DNA of 64,000 bases from Piper betle (taxonomy: Eukaryota > Streptophyta > Magnoliopsida > Piperales > Piperaceae), in NCBI GenBank assembly GCA_033002965.1, contig JAURVB010009619.1:1-64000 (forward strand), in the 5' to 3' direction. The first letter of the stretch is position 1. Each line of letters opens with the position of its first letter. This document shows positions 13,701 through 26,782 of this stretch, in pieces. Below the pieces are notes generated by a model that saw only the letters and a program-made list of their open reading frames with translations, made no database searches and had not been told where the DNA came from. The translations under genes and the position numbers were made by a program.

Positions 13701-16700
13701 TACTAGTTCTGTAAGGGAAGATGACTACAGTAATGTCAGCCTAATTCATGAAACCCATCCTTAAACTTGGATAGGCATACGATGACAAAAATGTTGGATC
13801 TTCATCAAGTTTTTCTTGGAAAAGGGTATTCAATTTTTTGACTTATTGAAATTTGTCATTAATTAACAGCAAGATCGGTATAAATGATCATGAATTCTCA
13901 AAATTAACAAAATCTTATCTTTGAGTGATAAATGAAGAATAGAATCAAGTAAATTAACAACATACCAATGTGAATATTGTATGGCTTCTGCTGCTGAGCA
14001 GATTGAAATTGTTTGATCCCACGTGTCTATGAGCTGTCAGTAGGTAAAGATTTTTTTACCAAGTTGGAAGTTGAAATTGTCCAAATCCAATAATAGATAC
14101 TACCACCATAAAATTAGAGACAGTGCGTTTAAGGATCATTCTTAAATAAAATGATCATAAATCATGCACAGGGTATCCTAAAGGAAAAATGCGTACATAT
14201 CAATAAATGCTTAGGTCAGCAGGTAATACTCATGGCACAACTACCTAATAGTAATCATAAAAGTGACATATAACGTCAACATATTTTGTATGTCTAATTC
14301 ATAAGTCCATATGCAGATATGGTTGCACACACTAATTCAAACTTTACTTAAAAGAGTTACTTAAAAATTTTGAAATGGTGTCAAGGAGTGAAAAATGGTT
14401 TACCTTCACCAGCAGCTATAAGGGACAATGCGTGAGCTGGTGACAACACAATCTCTTCTTTTATGCCTTCAACAAATGTCCCCTAGCAGCACTACAAGTT
14501 AATGAAGTACTAGAACACAAAAACTGATGGAGGAGCATACTCTACATACTTTATTATAAAGTCTTATTTTAGCTGGATTCCTACTCAAAAATTCTTTTCA
14601 TATTGGGGGGTTTTCTTATAACTATCCTTTTATTTTACAGGAAAAATAGGCAGTCGCTAATGCTTTGATTTCCTTGAGTTTTACAAATCTTCTTTTTCTT
14701 CACTATTAGCTTGTTTTATGCATACTCTATGTCACTCTACTGTGCTAGTAAACTGAATCTGGAAAGGAAGCATCACGCAGCATCAATTTTCCCAAAAATA
14801 TATCCCGTACAACAAATCATAATTAATGAAAGATCAAAAAACTAGGAAAAGAATAAATCAAAACCAGTTTCTACAATTGATACAAGTCTATTTTAGCACA
14901 TACTTAAAGAATGCATAAACAATTCTTAGGACTGAACATGTTCAAAAAAACAAAAAAGGAACAATCTATCTGGCAAAAGAAAAAAACATTCTTAAGTGAT
15001 GGACTTACTAATTTCAACCTAATATTTATAAGCTTTCAACTTTTAGAGTCATAACAAATTTCCAATAATAAAAGTTTCAAATAAGCTGGATCAACGACCA
15101 GCAAACCTCACCGACATGTGCAAGTCCAATTTCTGACACCGTTCCACCACCATGGCCAAAATAAACTCTTCAAATTGTAAATTTCGTAATAATGAAACTA
15201 TTTAAGTAAAATAGTTTTGAAATAAATAATTCTCATCACTAGAGCCTCAAGTCCAGCTCAGACACCCAAAGAAGGAAAAATGAACACTATAGCTTATAAC
15301 TCATCCACTATAGGCCAGATAACCTAGCTAGCAACCTTTAAAGCTTGTACACCAGACAATATATTGGATAGAGTTTAACTAGCGAACCTGAAGATCTTCT
15401 CTAATTTTCAAATTTTGGCTGCTAGGATTTAGCAAATCATTGACCACCTGAACAAACCAAAGAAGGAAAAAAAGAGAGAGATAAATTTAGTCCAACACAT
15501 CCATAAATCACATTTGCCATCTATTCATAATCTGCATGAAGAAGTATTTCGGAAAACAACTTCTAGATTGTGATAACTCAGAAGATCACAATTATCAAAG
15601 GATTTAAACACCAGCAAGAGCAAAATAAGTCAGCAGTTCAGAACGCTTCTTGCCAATCAACTAAAGTAACAAAAAATAGATAATGAGACTGTGAGACCGT
15701 GACATATAAAAAATTTTACAAAAATAATAAATAAAGATATCTTGTAGGAAATATATTTTGAAAGTATTCCTTTATATAGGATCAAGTCAAAATGCATCAC
15801 ATGAAGAAAATGCTTCATTTAATGAACTCACCTCATTGTAAATCTCCAGATATGAGACTCGAAGGAGGAACTCCCTACTTGGTGTCTGGAAAATAGAGAC
15901 TCTAAATCTGAAGGAGCCTTAAAATTTAAACCTTTACGTGAAAACAAATCACTACTTGTACCTCTTGTATGATGCTAAAAGCATCCTTCACAGCCAATGG
16001 GATTATCCCAGGAGACCTCTGATCTCCCTGCCAATATACAGCACTGACCATCAGTATACTAAGAGCAATAACAGAAGTAGGTAAATTTCATGTTCAACTA
16101 TGAGAAACCATAAATTAAGGACAATAGAAAAGCAACATGTGATGTTGATATGTATGACAAAAAAATAGGTTGCAGCATAGAAATAAAGGCATTCTTTTTG
16201 TTTTAGAAATTCAACAGAACTGTAGCTGAATGCCTAAATCAGGTGCGACAGAGCTTTCAAAATAAGCAATGTTACGCAATTACAAAATGTGTCAAAACCC
16301 GTGGTTGCAGATGTCTTCTTTTACTATGAAGCTTAAAGAGTAAAAGAATTTTCAGATGCATTAAACTCAGAACAGCCACCCGATATAACTCAACAAATAC
16401 AATTGCTCAGTCTCAATATGCATCTTCAATTAAGCTCAGCTAGGAAAGAAGCAGACGAGTCAGTATGTTTAAACTTGGCCAAAAAATCACCAGTTAAAAA
16501 TTGAAAATTACACTTCCAATTTGAGCCAGAAAGTAAAATGAAAGAGAGAACTTTTCAAGGCACAAAAAAAACAATGTTATCAAAGGATCTCACATGCATG
16601 GTGTGCGTCTTTCCACTACTTGTCACACCATAAGCAAAGATTGTTCCTGCAACAAGTACACAAAATGATTATTACATTTTTCAACTTGGTAAATCCAATA

Positions 16701-18535
16701 AATACATGGAATGCAACTTGTGCAACATGATAATCACTATCATGCAAACTTATCAGTCAAACATCTATAAGAGTTAAATTTTCAAAAACGAATACTAAAA
16801 AAGAAACCAAGGTTCCAAGGACATGCCTACATATCACCAGCAAAAGTTTTTAACTTCGTTTCAAACTTATCTTAATTTATTTCACAAAATCACAAGGATT
16901 TCAGAAAAACACAGCAAGATTCAGAAGCTGCTCCTTCTTCTTCTTCCACCAAAGTACCCAAAGGGTCTTGGGGGCATGGATCGTAAAGAAGGATCCATGT
17001 GATTATAAATGTCAAATTTTTCTATGGTTGGATGCCCTTGCTGACGTCAACCCTCCTCCTTTGTGTAAGCTTGGGACCGGCAATGCACAAGCATTGGCAA
17101 AAGATTCAAAAGCCAGAGGTAACAGCTACCATTTTTGCCTACGCTGTGTTTCCTGTTTATCTATGTACAATTTTCTACATAGCCGCAGCTTCAACTATCA
17201 TGGCTTTTCCAGCTGAAGAACCGAAGCCCTTCCCGTTTTAAGTTATTTCCTACAGGATAAGCAGAACTTTTCCAATGGATTTTGCGGGCACATGACGACA
17301 ACCAATTATCATCCTTCAAAATTAACTAATTAACGAGAGCCTGAACTTAACGTGCCTTCACATTAATTGTCTGTCAAAAATATCACGAATTTCTTTGAAA
17401 CAAACAAAAACAGCAGTTCCATCATCCAGATGACTGTGAAAAGAAATAGATACAGAATCTGCCAAATAACTTGCACGAAAAACTTCAAATGAAACCATTC
17501 TCAGTTATGAACCTCACAAATGAGAAGGCCATACCATTGACACCTTCCATTGCACCGCTAACTACATGCTGAGCAGCCACGTCATATACATGCCTAGTTG
17601 TGGTCGTCGGTCCAAACACTCGATCTGAAATTGAACAAACAAAGACCTTAATTACTGCCTCAGAAATTTTCAGGAGATGAATACCTAAATCTGATTTTCA
17701 CTCCCATAAACTTCTATTTGTATGTCCTTACTTTTAAGAAACCTATTTCAGACAACATTTCCATGCGATAATGGAAACTTGGCATCTCAGAGGTCAGAAT
17801 CACAATTAGAATGCATAACAATTAGAATGCATATTTCAGTTATATTTTAAAATATAGTATTTGCAGACATCACGTCTGCATTCTCTCGCAAAACAAGTTT
17901 CAAACCGAGGCAAAAACTGCATACAATTTTCTCAGCCAGTCAATGAATCCAAGAAGCTTCTATTCTTCGAATTAGCAGAAAATTAAAATCCAAAAGAATG
18001 TGAAGAATATTGATGCAGAACGACAATGCTCGCATGAATGAAATCAGGAACGCAAACAGACCGTACCATATGCGTACGCAATTGACAGATTGTGCTCATT
18101 CCTCACGATTGTATCACCATCCGCATACCATGCCACTTCATCTCCTTGCCGGATCTCCCTAGGACTAAAATAAATTTCAAAACGAAACCAAATTCCATCA
18201 GAAAAACATAGGCAGTTTTCACAACACGCACTCGAAGAAGACAGAGGAGGACAACGACGACGACGAAGAAAGCAAAACCTGAGCGGACGAAAACGGACGG
18301 TAACGGTGACATTCTCCTTCAACCTGTCCAAATTGGAGGGCACATTGTCGGCGTAGGAGAGGTGGGAGTGGCTCCGCGCGGACGACGACGCGGGCGAGTG
18401 GTGGTTCTCATAAACAACCTCGGGGATGTGCCTCGACCTGGACGACGAGGTGTTCGACGACGACGACGGCGAGTTCCCGGCCGCGGTCGCCGCTGCCGCC
18501 AATGCCTTCGCCTTGGGCGTCGCCCTCGACGCCAT
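7788..18535 (-). CDS. KIN-7 family kinesin (KIN-7D/MKRP2-like), 23 exons, 991 aa
   Basis: Plus-end motor ATPase of the plant KIN-7 subfamily. Exons in transcript order: 18535-18279, 18164-18067, 17624-17535, 16646-16594, 16027-15962, 15885-15832, 15447-15388, 14482-14404, 14033-13966, 13208-13149, 12951-12847, 12244-12140, 11995-11888, 11813-11667, 11236-11054, 10932-10774, 10286-10068, 9644-9504, 9424-9299, 9210-9160, 8848-8801, 8712-8542, 8315-7788. All junctions are GT-AG and all phases join without a stop (2976 bp). The Ala/Ser/Arg-rich residues 1-75 could act as an organelle transit peptide, as described for MKRP-type relatives. The motor is at about 79-400: P-loop GVTSSGKT 155-162, switch I SSRSH 266-270, switch II DLAGSE 299-304, all intact. 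The rest is mainly coiled coil with the conserved tail [13 protein letters not shown]. No lesion seen. The start is the first ATG before the GC-rich exon 1. Subcellular role is inferred from relatives. Confidence 0.93.
16920..17241 (+). other. antisense coding-like stretch inside a kinesin intron
   Basis: Lies between kinesin exons 3 and 4 on the opposite strand. One frame, open from about 16996 to the TAA at 17241, encodes two hydrophobic segments (around [17 protein letters not shown] and [16 protein letters not shown]) and a charged, proline-rich end, EEPKPFPF. No ATG opens the frame: the upstream in-frame codon is a stop, and coding-like sequence before it is in another frame. This looks like a fragment or retrocopy of a membrane-protein gene caught in the intron, but I do not recognise the family. 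Confidence 0.3.
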
Positions 18536-18850
18536 CAACCTTCCCTACAGCTCCCTAAACAACAACCCTCGCGCCCCACATTCACCAACACCTCCTCCAA
18601 CACCTAAAAACCAAAGTTACCAAACCACACAAACATCAAAACGAAAACATACACATTCTTGTTTTGTTTTTCTTTTCTTCTTTTCTTCAAAAGATGCGCC
18701 AGAAAAAACAAGTTTTACGACAGCGATCGAGCGGCATTGTTGCGTGCGTTCGAACGGACGATCGTGAAAAAAAATGAGGAAGGGGATCTTTCCTTTCTTT
18801 CTTTCTTTCTTTCTTTCTATCTATCTTTTTATTAGGGTTTTGTTGGTTGC
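18536..18850 (-). promoter_or_regulatory. kinesin 5' leader / promoter-proximal region with CTTT repeat
   Basis: The sequence directly upstream of the kinesin ATG changes from GC-rich to a pyrimidine/purine-biased stretch with a (CTTT)n tract at 18789-18824. No clear TATA box can be chosen, so the transcription start is not assigned. Confidence 0.4.
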
Positions 18851-19359
18851 CTTGGAAGGGATGGCATGAGCCACCAGGTGGCCGGATTTTACTTTTAATT
18901 AGTCCACGCTCTTAAAAGGGTGGACTAATTAGGATTTAGAGAAGGAGAGACAGCCATTAATTTATTTACTTTCCTAGTTTAGATTTTAATTGGGAGAGTT
19001 TTTTTGTTTTGCTTTTTGTTCTGTTTTCTTGCGTTTCCAACGCATTTTTTCGGACCCTTTCTGTCTTTTTTGCCAGCCGTGGGAAGATGGGGACGACAAA
19101 TGACCTGTCGCTGTTCCCTCCAATTATACGGCACCACGTGGAGACCGAGTGGGTTAACCAATTTCCGGCCCCACTCGGAAGCTTTTTTCTTTATCGAAAA
19201 TATAAATTTCACTCGTAAAAAAAAATTGTAAATTTCACTATGTAGAAATCTAGATAGCTTGACTTTGAGATTATATAAGTGGGAAACGATGATATCTCTT
19301 AAGGGCATCGATATTAATTAGATGAGTAACCAGATTAATACCATATCAAGGCACTTTTG

Positions 19360-19361
<2 letters not shown>

Positions 19362-19397
<36 letters not shown>
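19362..19397. repeat. (TA)n microsatellite
   Basis: About 36 bp of uninterrupted AT/TA repeat. Confidence 0.95.
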
Positions 19398-19400
<3 letters not shown>

Positions 19401-20984
19401 GTTTTTAGTTATTAAGACAACTAACATTATTGACTCTATAGTTATATTGTTTTTTAAATAATTTACGAAATTAACTGTAGGAAAAAATTAGCATCAATCA
19501 GGGTAGACATTCTTACATCAGCTCAAGTACTATGAACCACCATTAGGTTGCAACGACACTTAGATGATAAGAATAATTTTGTTGCGTTGAAGAAAAAGTT
19601 ATGCGATATCTGTTCTAGCTGATATGGATATATTATTAATCTAAGCAACTTCATTAATTTTATAAAAAAGCTTCCCATGGGCAACAAGAAATAACAAACA
19701 AAATAATAGTTTTTAAAAACTCCATGTCCATATAAGCTAGTTAAATCTAATAAAAAAACCATTTTTTCTTCTCTGCTAATATAAATTATTTGTTTGGTTG
19801 AATTAATTAATATATTAAATGTTGTTGTTGGCCAGAGGCAGAGGTTAAGCAGAATCGTTGAGTTCCCGATGCCCTTAACTTCTATTATAGTTTCTACTTT
19901 ATTCATTAAAAAAACTGGAGTGAAGTGGTTAAGACTTATAACACACGTATTAAACGCAATGATTCTTGCAATAATGCTCTAAGCGAATCCAATAACATTT
20001 GTACCTTTTGGCGTTGTTGTTAGAGAAAGAAATGCTATCCCCGTTTCGTATGCAAGACAAAATAATATCATAATTTTTTTCTCCGCAAATAATACAAGAA
20101 TTTGCAACACGAACAAACACAAGAAGCTTTGTTGGCTAGCAAGAACGAAAGCGAAATATGTGTGACACAATGAAAGCAACTTGAGTTACTAATATTTTAC
20201 GCAAAGTAATGCCCCTTGTCTATCTATGTTAAAAAAAACGGAAATAGATTGGGTGACAATCTTCCTCTTTCCTGATAAAACTTTACACATATAGACTTCA
20301 TATTCATTTTTTATTTCTAACAGTGCCACATTATATTCCCTTTTCTTTTGCAGAGCGGACTGACATTATATTCCTTCCTCTGTTGGAAAACAACAGTTAT
20401 ATATATAGACCGCACCTTTTAACAGACCAAATTGACATTATATATTTCTTATTTGTTCTACATCGAATTAGTCCCAATGTTAGTAGAAGGTCCTTCTAGG
20501 AACTCAATTTATTAATAATCTATATAATTAGGTGCGACTTTTTAATCTCGAAACCATAGTTTCCCGTTGGGTGGAAACGTCATTTAGAAGCGGACCCTGC
20601 TGCATCAGCATTCAGTGGTCTCATATCATAATTATAATAATAATAATTTTAGTTAGTCCTTTCTCCCATCTTATCATTTTTATTTCAACGCCCGTCTTAT
20701 CTTAGATCATCTTTAAAACAGATGCACGTTGGATGCTGGTTGAGAACCATTAACTCATACTCGTCTGTAGGCTCGTATCTCGTATTTGGGCCCAAACATT
20801 GGTGGATCGCACTACCTATAATTGAAAATAGTGAACTGTTAAATTGGGTTCCAGTAACGAAGAAATATCTGGGTTTTTAATTAATGGGCCTTGAAAGGTG
20901 AGCACATATATTTATATAATTTATCTACCATTAGCGGCTAAGCCGCTAGCTCTTACACTTTTCCATCGTTTCATTTATAGTAGA

Positions 20985-20989
<5 letters not shown>

Positions 20990-21018
<29 letters not shown>
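20990..21018. repeat. (TA)n microsatellite
   Basis: About 29 bp of TA repeat, followed by further imperfect TA-rich sequence to 21046. Confidence 0.95.
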
Positions 21019-21021
<3 letters not shown>

Positions 21022-22243
21022 TTATATTTTTATATTTATATATATACACGATTATGGGTCTGGGTGATACACTGGTACTGGTACTGGGTTGTGTTGCCGG
21101 ATGAAATTACCAACCACCGAATTGCAAGACAACCTGAAAAATTTATACATTCAGTTTGTAGTGATAAATTTATTCATTCAATTCAAAGATGCAGGATTCC
21201 AATTATTACAAGCCATTGTTTATTCAATTGAGGATTATTTATTCAAAAGGGAGTCCAGAGTCGAGAGTCCAGCTCCACACCTCAGACTTCATTAGAAGTA
21301 AAAGGGGTCGACAAAGTGGAGAGATTTCATTCTTAAAGGCTTCCTCTTTCAAAGGACAAAATTTTATAGTAAGATGAATTAATATTGAAGTCCAATGGAC
21401 AGTAACCGACGCTGGTCGTAGCCTCTTCTTTAAATCGCGTAACTTTCAGCCAGAAGTATCATGAAAGTTGAAACCAACTACACAGACAGCAACCAAGCAC
21501 AGATTTCAATATACAAGAACATCTCCGCTCAATAATTGTCAAGGTTTATGATATCCAGTGTTACAATCAAAAGCAGATGCTTTTGCTTGATTAATTTACC
21601 TCAAATACGACCATTATATATGGGAAAATTAATTTGGACGGCATTTATTCTCCGGAGGCTCGACATTTGACAATATTCCCTCTATATTTTGTTACCACCT
21701 CTTCACTCAAATTAAGTAAATAATATTCTCGTTTTTATTTCTCAGCAGTGCTTTTGCGTCATATATAATAATGATCAAATTATAATAAAATGGAATGAAT
21801 ATAATAAATTGGTCTAACATAGACCCGCTTTCTAAAATTCCTATGCTCTTGATCTCTTTAATTCATGAACAAAGCCAAATTGATTTACGAAGGAATGCAC
21901 TCCTTGTACTGTTCAAAGACCGCTCTTTACGTGGAAGTGCGTTGTATCGCAATTAATTTCAGAAACATGAGAGTGCTATATTACAGGAAACTTGACGCAA
22001 GCTCTAAGCTAGCAAAGCAGCGCACAACCACTTGCAGACTTGTACCTCATGCATTGAAGCGGCAGCTGGTGGCATGTAGCGCTGGCAATTGGAATAGTGT
22101 ACCTAACAGGTGGGTCTAATCATGTGAAATGGTTCTCCTACGAGGAGTTCTGCAAGGCAAAAGACTACAAATTAGAATGTAGCAACGATATGGGTCAAGA
22201 TAGGAAGGAATATATAGGAATAGAAGATGCCGAGATGTAACTA

Positions 22244-22271
22244 TTATATATATATGTATATATATATATAT
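22244..22271. repeat. imperfect (TA)n microsatellite
   Basis: TA repeat interrupted once by a G. Confidence 0.9.
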
Positions 22272-23875
22272 GAAAAGCAAGAGATGGCAAGGGGGCAAAA
22301 ACATGGTGTTGGACCACACCTGATGCGGTAGAGGGCATCATTTAAGAGAGGCAACAAGCTTGGCCTACCACATCCAGCTAATGAAGCAAAGTCATACAAT
22401 CTTTGTGGATGTTTGCTCCTACTCATTATTGATTATGTATGTGCTATATATGGCCTCCATGCTTAACAGAAAACGGTCATTTTAGTTAAAAGCAAAAGCC
22501 TCCCCCATGTGCCTTCTGTATATATTGTTCCATGCATAGTTAACGCTTAATATGCATCCAGTTCTCATAATCATTTCTTTTACGTAATTTTACAATATGT
22601 AATAAAATTTATATGCTTGAAAGCTTCATATTATCGGTTACATGTGTAAATACATGGGAACACGACTACGTCTAGCTAGCTGGTTGTGAACTGATTTTAA
22701 TTTAACAACGCAGGGATCATGGATAATTAACGTGGGAATGTGGATATATATATTTCAATATAGATGTGTCTCCATCTTAGTTATTGATGCGAAGGAAAAT
22801 TGTGATAAGATGATAGGGAAACAGTCATGGATGCGTCTTTTCATGGCATGAACATGTCAAAGCTGAAAAGAAAATTTCAAGTACCACTAGCAACCTCTTT
22901 CCCACTCCGGTTGGTGAGATGTAGCCATCAGGAAATTGAGCTTTCTCCGAGTTTAATCACCCACCCAACCCAGCATAAATGGAGATGTATCCCAATAACA
23001 AAAACGAATGATGATCTCGATCGAGCTCTTCATCTTGTTTGCCTCATGCTCAAAGGCGCGGCGGTACACAAGCTTCTTTCTCGGGGTCCACTGTTCAGTG
23101 TGACATCAAAATCAAACTTAAGTAGATGAGTTTTTCAGGTACAGTCGACATTTATATTTGCTTAACAGCAAGCTAGGGAGAGCGATCTGTGATCTAAATA
23201 AGACAATGCGCATAAAGAAATGCGTGGAGGGAAGGAAGGAATGTGTAGACAAGAAGGGGTTAATGCAACAAAAAGAGACAAAGCCAGCATCTCACCGGTA
23301 ATAAAAGCAAGCACCAGTTCAAGTAACATCGACTAAGAAGGGGGAGGCGATAGCTAAGATAGATTGGAAAGCTTCAAAGATGCTCTTCCAATGACGATAT
23401 GTGTCGTATGAAAAGAACCTTTCACCTTTAATCCTGGGCTCTCAAAAGGCACAGCTGTGGTCCTAAGTTGTTTGGTTCCGAGTTCCAACAACATGATCCA
23501 CCGCCCACACACGGACCCCATCACTCCTTAAAGATGCGGACCTCTCGACGTTGAATCTAGTATCGCTTGAAACCATCCACTTCACTCCTGGCCATGCCCG
23601 CCTGCCCTACCCTTTCCTCTCCTCTGGCCCTTCTCCCCCTGCCCGTTGCATCATAGAAATTCGAAATATCGCCGCTTGTCCCACGTCCGCCTAGTTGATC
23701 ACACACGTGCCAATTGTTTATATTATTACAACCCAACCCGTATATATGGGGCCAATAATTATCTATCCCTAAATAATAATTAGTTATTTAATCAGTCCAC
23801 GTACTACTATCAAACTAATTTCTCAATATTATATATGTGCCTATACCTGAATAATAATAATATATATTGTTCATC

Positions 23876-23877
<2 letters not shown>

Positions 23878-23917
<40 letters not shown>
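23878..23917. repeat. (TA)n microsatellite
   Basis: About 40 bp of uninterrupted TA repeat. Confidence 0.95.
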
Positions 23918-23918
<1 letters not shown>

Positions 23919-24217
23919 CACATAAGTGTGTGTGTTTTAGTAAGTAAATGTATATAGCACGTACACACAATGGCCACTGGCTAGCTAGGCAGACATGAGT
24001 ACGAGTTTGACAATCAAGCTAGCTGGGGGGACAGCTAACATCGCCTTCAAGCCACCTAATGTGAATGGTGATGGGAAGTGGACACAGATCATAAGACTGC
24101 TTAGCAAAGAGACGGCGACGTTACTTCTCTTCCTTATTCCCATTCCCACAAACAAAAGATGGCTAAGTAGATGGAGAAAGGGAATAGGCTACTTGTCAAT
24201 AGAATTGTGACGGCTAC

Positions 24218-25784
24218 CAGGGGTAGGTATCAGTTTGATAGACATCGGACAAGTTATTGTCCGTATTTATGTCTGTCCAAAATTTTATCGGATAAAATTT
24301 GTCTGACCAAATTATTGTCCAACTTGTCCATTGGGCCTAAACAGTATCCGCGGACAGTCAGAAATCAAATGGGAACCTAGCACTGTTTCCGTCTCCGCCA
24401 CTACCACCCTGCTCGCCACCTTTGCCACCAACTTACCCCTGCCGTCGCTTGCAGACCGCCTCCGCAGCCTCCTGCGAATTGCCTTTGCCGCCCTGCGAGC
24501 ATCCACCGGCCTCCGCCGCCCTACGCACAGTGAAACCCCTCTGCCACTGCCTACCTCAGCCGCCCTCTGCACGTCGCAAACCCCTCTGCTGCCGCCTGCC
24601 TCCGCTGCCCTCTGCATGCAGCGTAACCACTCTGTCGCACCTGCCTCTGCCGCCCTCGGTCGCCCTGCCTCTGCAATGTGCCTGCATGCCCTCCGCCAGT
24701 GCCTGCCTCCGGCCTCACGGTGGCTCGTCGGTGGCCGGTGGTGGTCGAGATGTCATGGCGATGGTACGGCTGGGCGGGGTAGCGTCGATCGGTGGCGGGA
24801 TGGCGGCGGCGACGGCGCTAGGGTTTGGGGGAAAAGATGATCGGTGGCAAACTCGTAAATAAGACTTGACACGATACCGACATGAGTGAAGAATAATAAC
24901 TAACTCGGAATAAAATCTTCAAAACATAAAAAAAATCAGGAAAAATCCAATAAAATAAAATAAACATCACAACATCCAAATGACGTGCGCTATAATTAAT
25001 AATTCTACTCTATAACGCATCCTAATGTATTATTTGGCTTAAAATAATTCTATTTGACTCAAAAATAACAGTCGAACCGACCGGTTCGGACTATAAAACC
25101 CTAACTTGGGACATGGGTTTTACAGAGGGAACTAAAAGTTATGGAACTATTTATTTATGGAAGAATATTGAAGGGAAATGTCCTAATTTCAAAATGAAGA
25201 AGACAAAAAACATGAGTAATTAACTTTTTTTAATTTTTTTTATGTAGGTGAGTTACATTGGATGAAGAATTTACTATTAAAATATTTTATATTTGAAGTA
25301 TATGTAATATTAGAGTATATTTTGATATCAATGATTATTTTAAAGTTTTTATACATTGATTATTTTTTGTTTGACTTTAAAAATTGAGAACATGCTAAAT
25401 AAATTATAAATAATTTGATATAATTATTAATATGAATGTATAATTCTAAATTCCTTAATATAAGAGTGACTTTTGTCTTTTTTCTATGTATGTCATTTTT
25501 TGTTATTTTAGATATTAAATATCAAATTTTATGTATAAACTTAATAAATTTTATTGTATATTATATTTTAAATTTTTCATAAACTATAATATTAACCTTA
25601 TAAATGCTGAATATATTATATTATTGATATAAAATATCGGATACTCGGTTTGTCGTTCGGTTGGATAAAGAAATATCCATGTTTGGTTTGTTTTAATTCG
25701 GTCAAATTCAGTCGGTCAAATTTAGTCGGATATACTTTGGACTTCGGTCAGACCGATAAATTTGGACGTCCACGACCATCCCAA
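24218..25784. mobile_element. hAT-like non-autonomous element, 1567 bp, 8-bp target duplication
   Basis: Perfect 8-bp direct repeats ACGGCTAC flank the interval (24210-24217 and 25785-25792). The left end reads CAGGGGTAGGTATCAG. The right end read outward-in is TTGGGATGGTC. Together they fit the (C/T)AGGGRTGG-type ends of plant hAT elements, though the terminal repeats match only partly. Just inside both ends are runs of 'cggac', 'ggataaa' and 'cggtc' words typical of such elements. No transposase frame is present. The interior holds a C-rich block (24395-24720) followed by an LTR fragment of the family at 47.6-64 kb, so it is a composite. Confidence 0.6.
24720..25124. mobile_element. 3'-edge fragment of the 47.6-64 kb LTR family
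   Basis: The order of landmarks matches the right-hand 700 bp of the LTRs at 53827-56793 and 60139-63092: G-rich 'gctagggtttgggg', then 'ggtggcaaactcgtaaata', 'acttgac', 'aactaactcg', 'cgaccggttc', 'tataaaaccct' and the edge 'gggttttaca' ending at 25124. It is clearly diverged. The left boundary is approximate and no target duplication was found. It lies inside the hAT-like element. Confidence 0.7.
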
Positions 25785-25792
25785 ACGGCTAC

Positions 25793-26698
25793 GAGTATAG
25801 AGAAGTTGAAAAACCGGTTATTGGGTTTGGATGTAATAACAGTGACCACATCGGCGATGGTCCCCGGGGTGGAGGTTGGTGCATGCCCTTTACTGTTGTT
25901 GGCCTTAGCCTTGTGTATATAGGGAGTAGCTAGCTGTTAATGGTAAAGTTTAATTAAACGATTGAAAGGGGGTTCACAGGGGAGGGAGGTAGGTCCCGAG
26001 AGGGGAACCAAAGTACTTTAAAGATAATTAAACTAGTATTCGATGTCATCCGGGTCTAAAGGGTATTCGGAGCAGTGGTTGTAGGTGGGCTTTGAGAAGG
26101 GGAAGAGGGCAGGACAATGGCGGGTCTCTGGACGGTAGGGGAAGGAATTATGGCGATGTCCACGATTTAGGTGGAAGAATAACTGCAAAACAGGTCAAGC
26201 ATGGACGAATAAAGCAGTGTGTCATACGGCTATATATTGAGCAGTCTGATGCATTTCAAAGAACCCCGTGTAAATCATTTCGTTTCTATGTTAGCTTGAT
26301 CCCATGTAGGAAACATGCAGCTCCAAGCCAACAAAAGTTGCAGAAAGCTTTAAGAAATTTATGGGATATTGCTATAATATTGTATTACATAAAAGAGGAA
26401 AGGCCCATGAAATGGAAGCAGAGGAGATTAACACACAAGAACAAAAATAGACAGGGCATTATGTCATCGTGTCTTGGGTAAATGACAAGCATGTCCTTTT
26501 CGGTTATGTGAAATAACTGCCCTCTGATCAAATCATGCATACATTCTTGAATACATATGCATGTGCACAGAGAGGATCGAGATGGCTGGTGCAGTGCCAC
26601 TTCGTTTGCTCCTTTTCTTGGGCATTCGAACTTGGGATCTCTCCTCTCATCTCCTCAATAATCGTCTACAAATCAATTGATTTTATTTCATTCACCGG

Positions 26699-26746
<48 letters not shown>

Positions 26747-26774
26747 TACTCCTTAACACCCTTCGTGAATACCC
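25793..26774. other. intergenic, no gene recognised
   Basis: The open frame at 26092-26481 (+) has no motif I can place. A 42-bp (TA)n tract at 26702-26743 lies just left of the GC-cored element. Confidence 0.45.
26702..26743. repeat. (TA)n microsatellite
   Basis: About 42 bp of uninterrupted TA repeat, the longest in the window. Confidence 0.95.
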
Positions 26775-26782
26775 GTTTAAAT

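Larger units (their letters stand above)
18851..24200. other. intergenic, no gene recognised
   Basis: Contains four (TA)n tracts listed separately and scattered short open frames without family features. The open frame at 22827-23129 (+) has no recognisable motif. I see no structured RNA or bounded mobile element here. Confidence 0.5.

Noticed and set aside
22827..23129. 100-residue plus-strand frame
   Set aside because: Starts with ATG but contains no motif I recognise, and there is no supporting promoter or splice context.
24331..24862. Long GC-rich frames of 169 and 146 residues
   Set aside because: They are inside the hAT-like composite and cross the C-rich block and LTR fragment. Compositional bias explains their openness.
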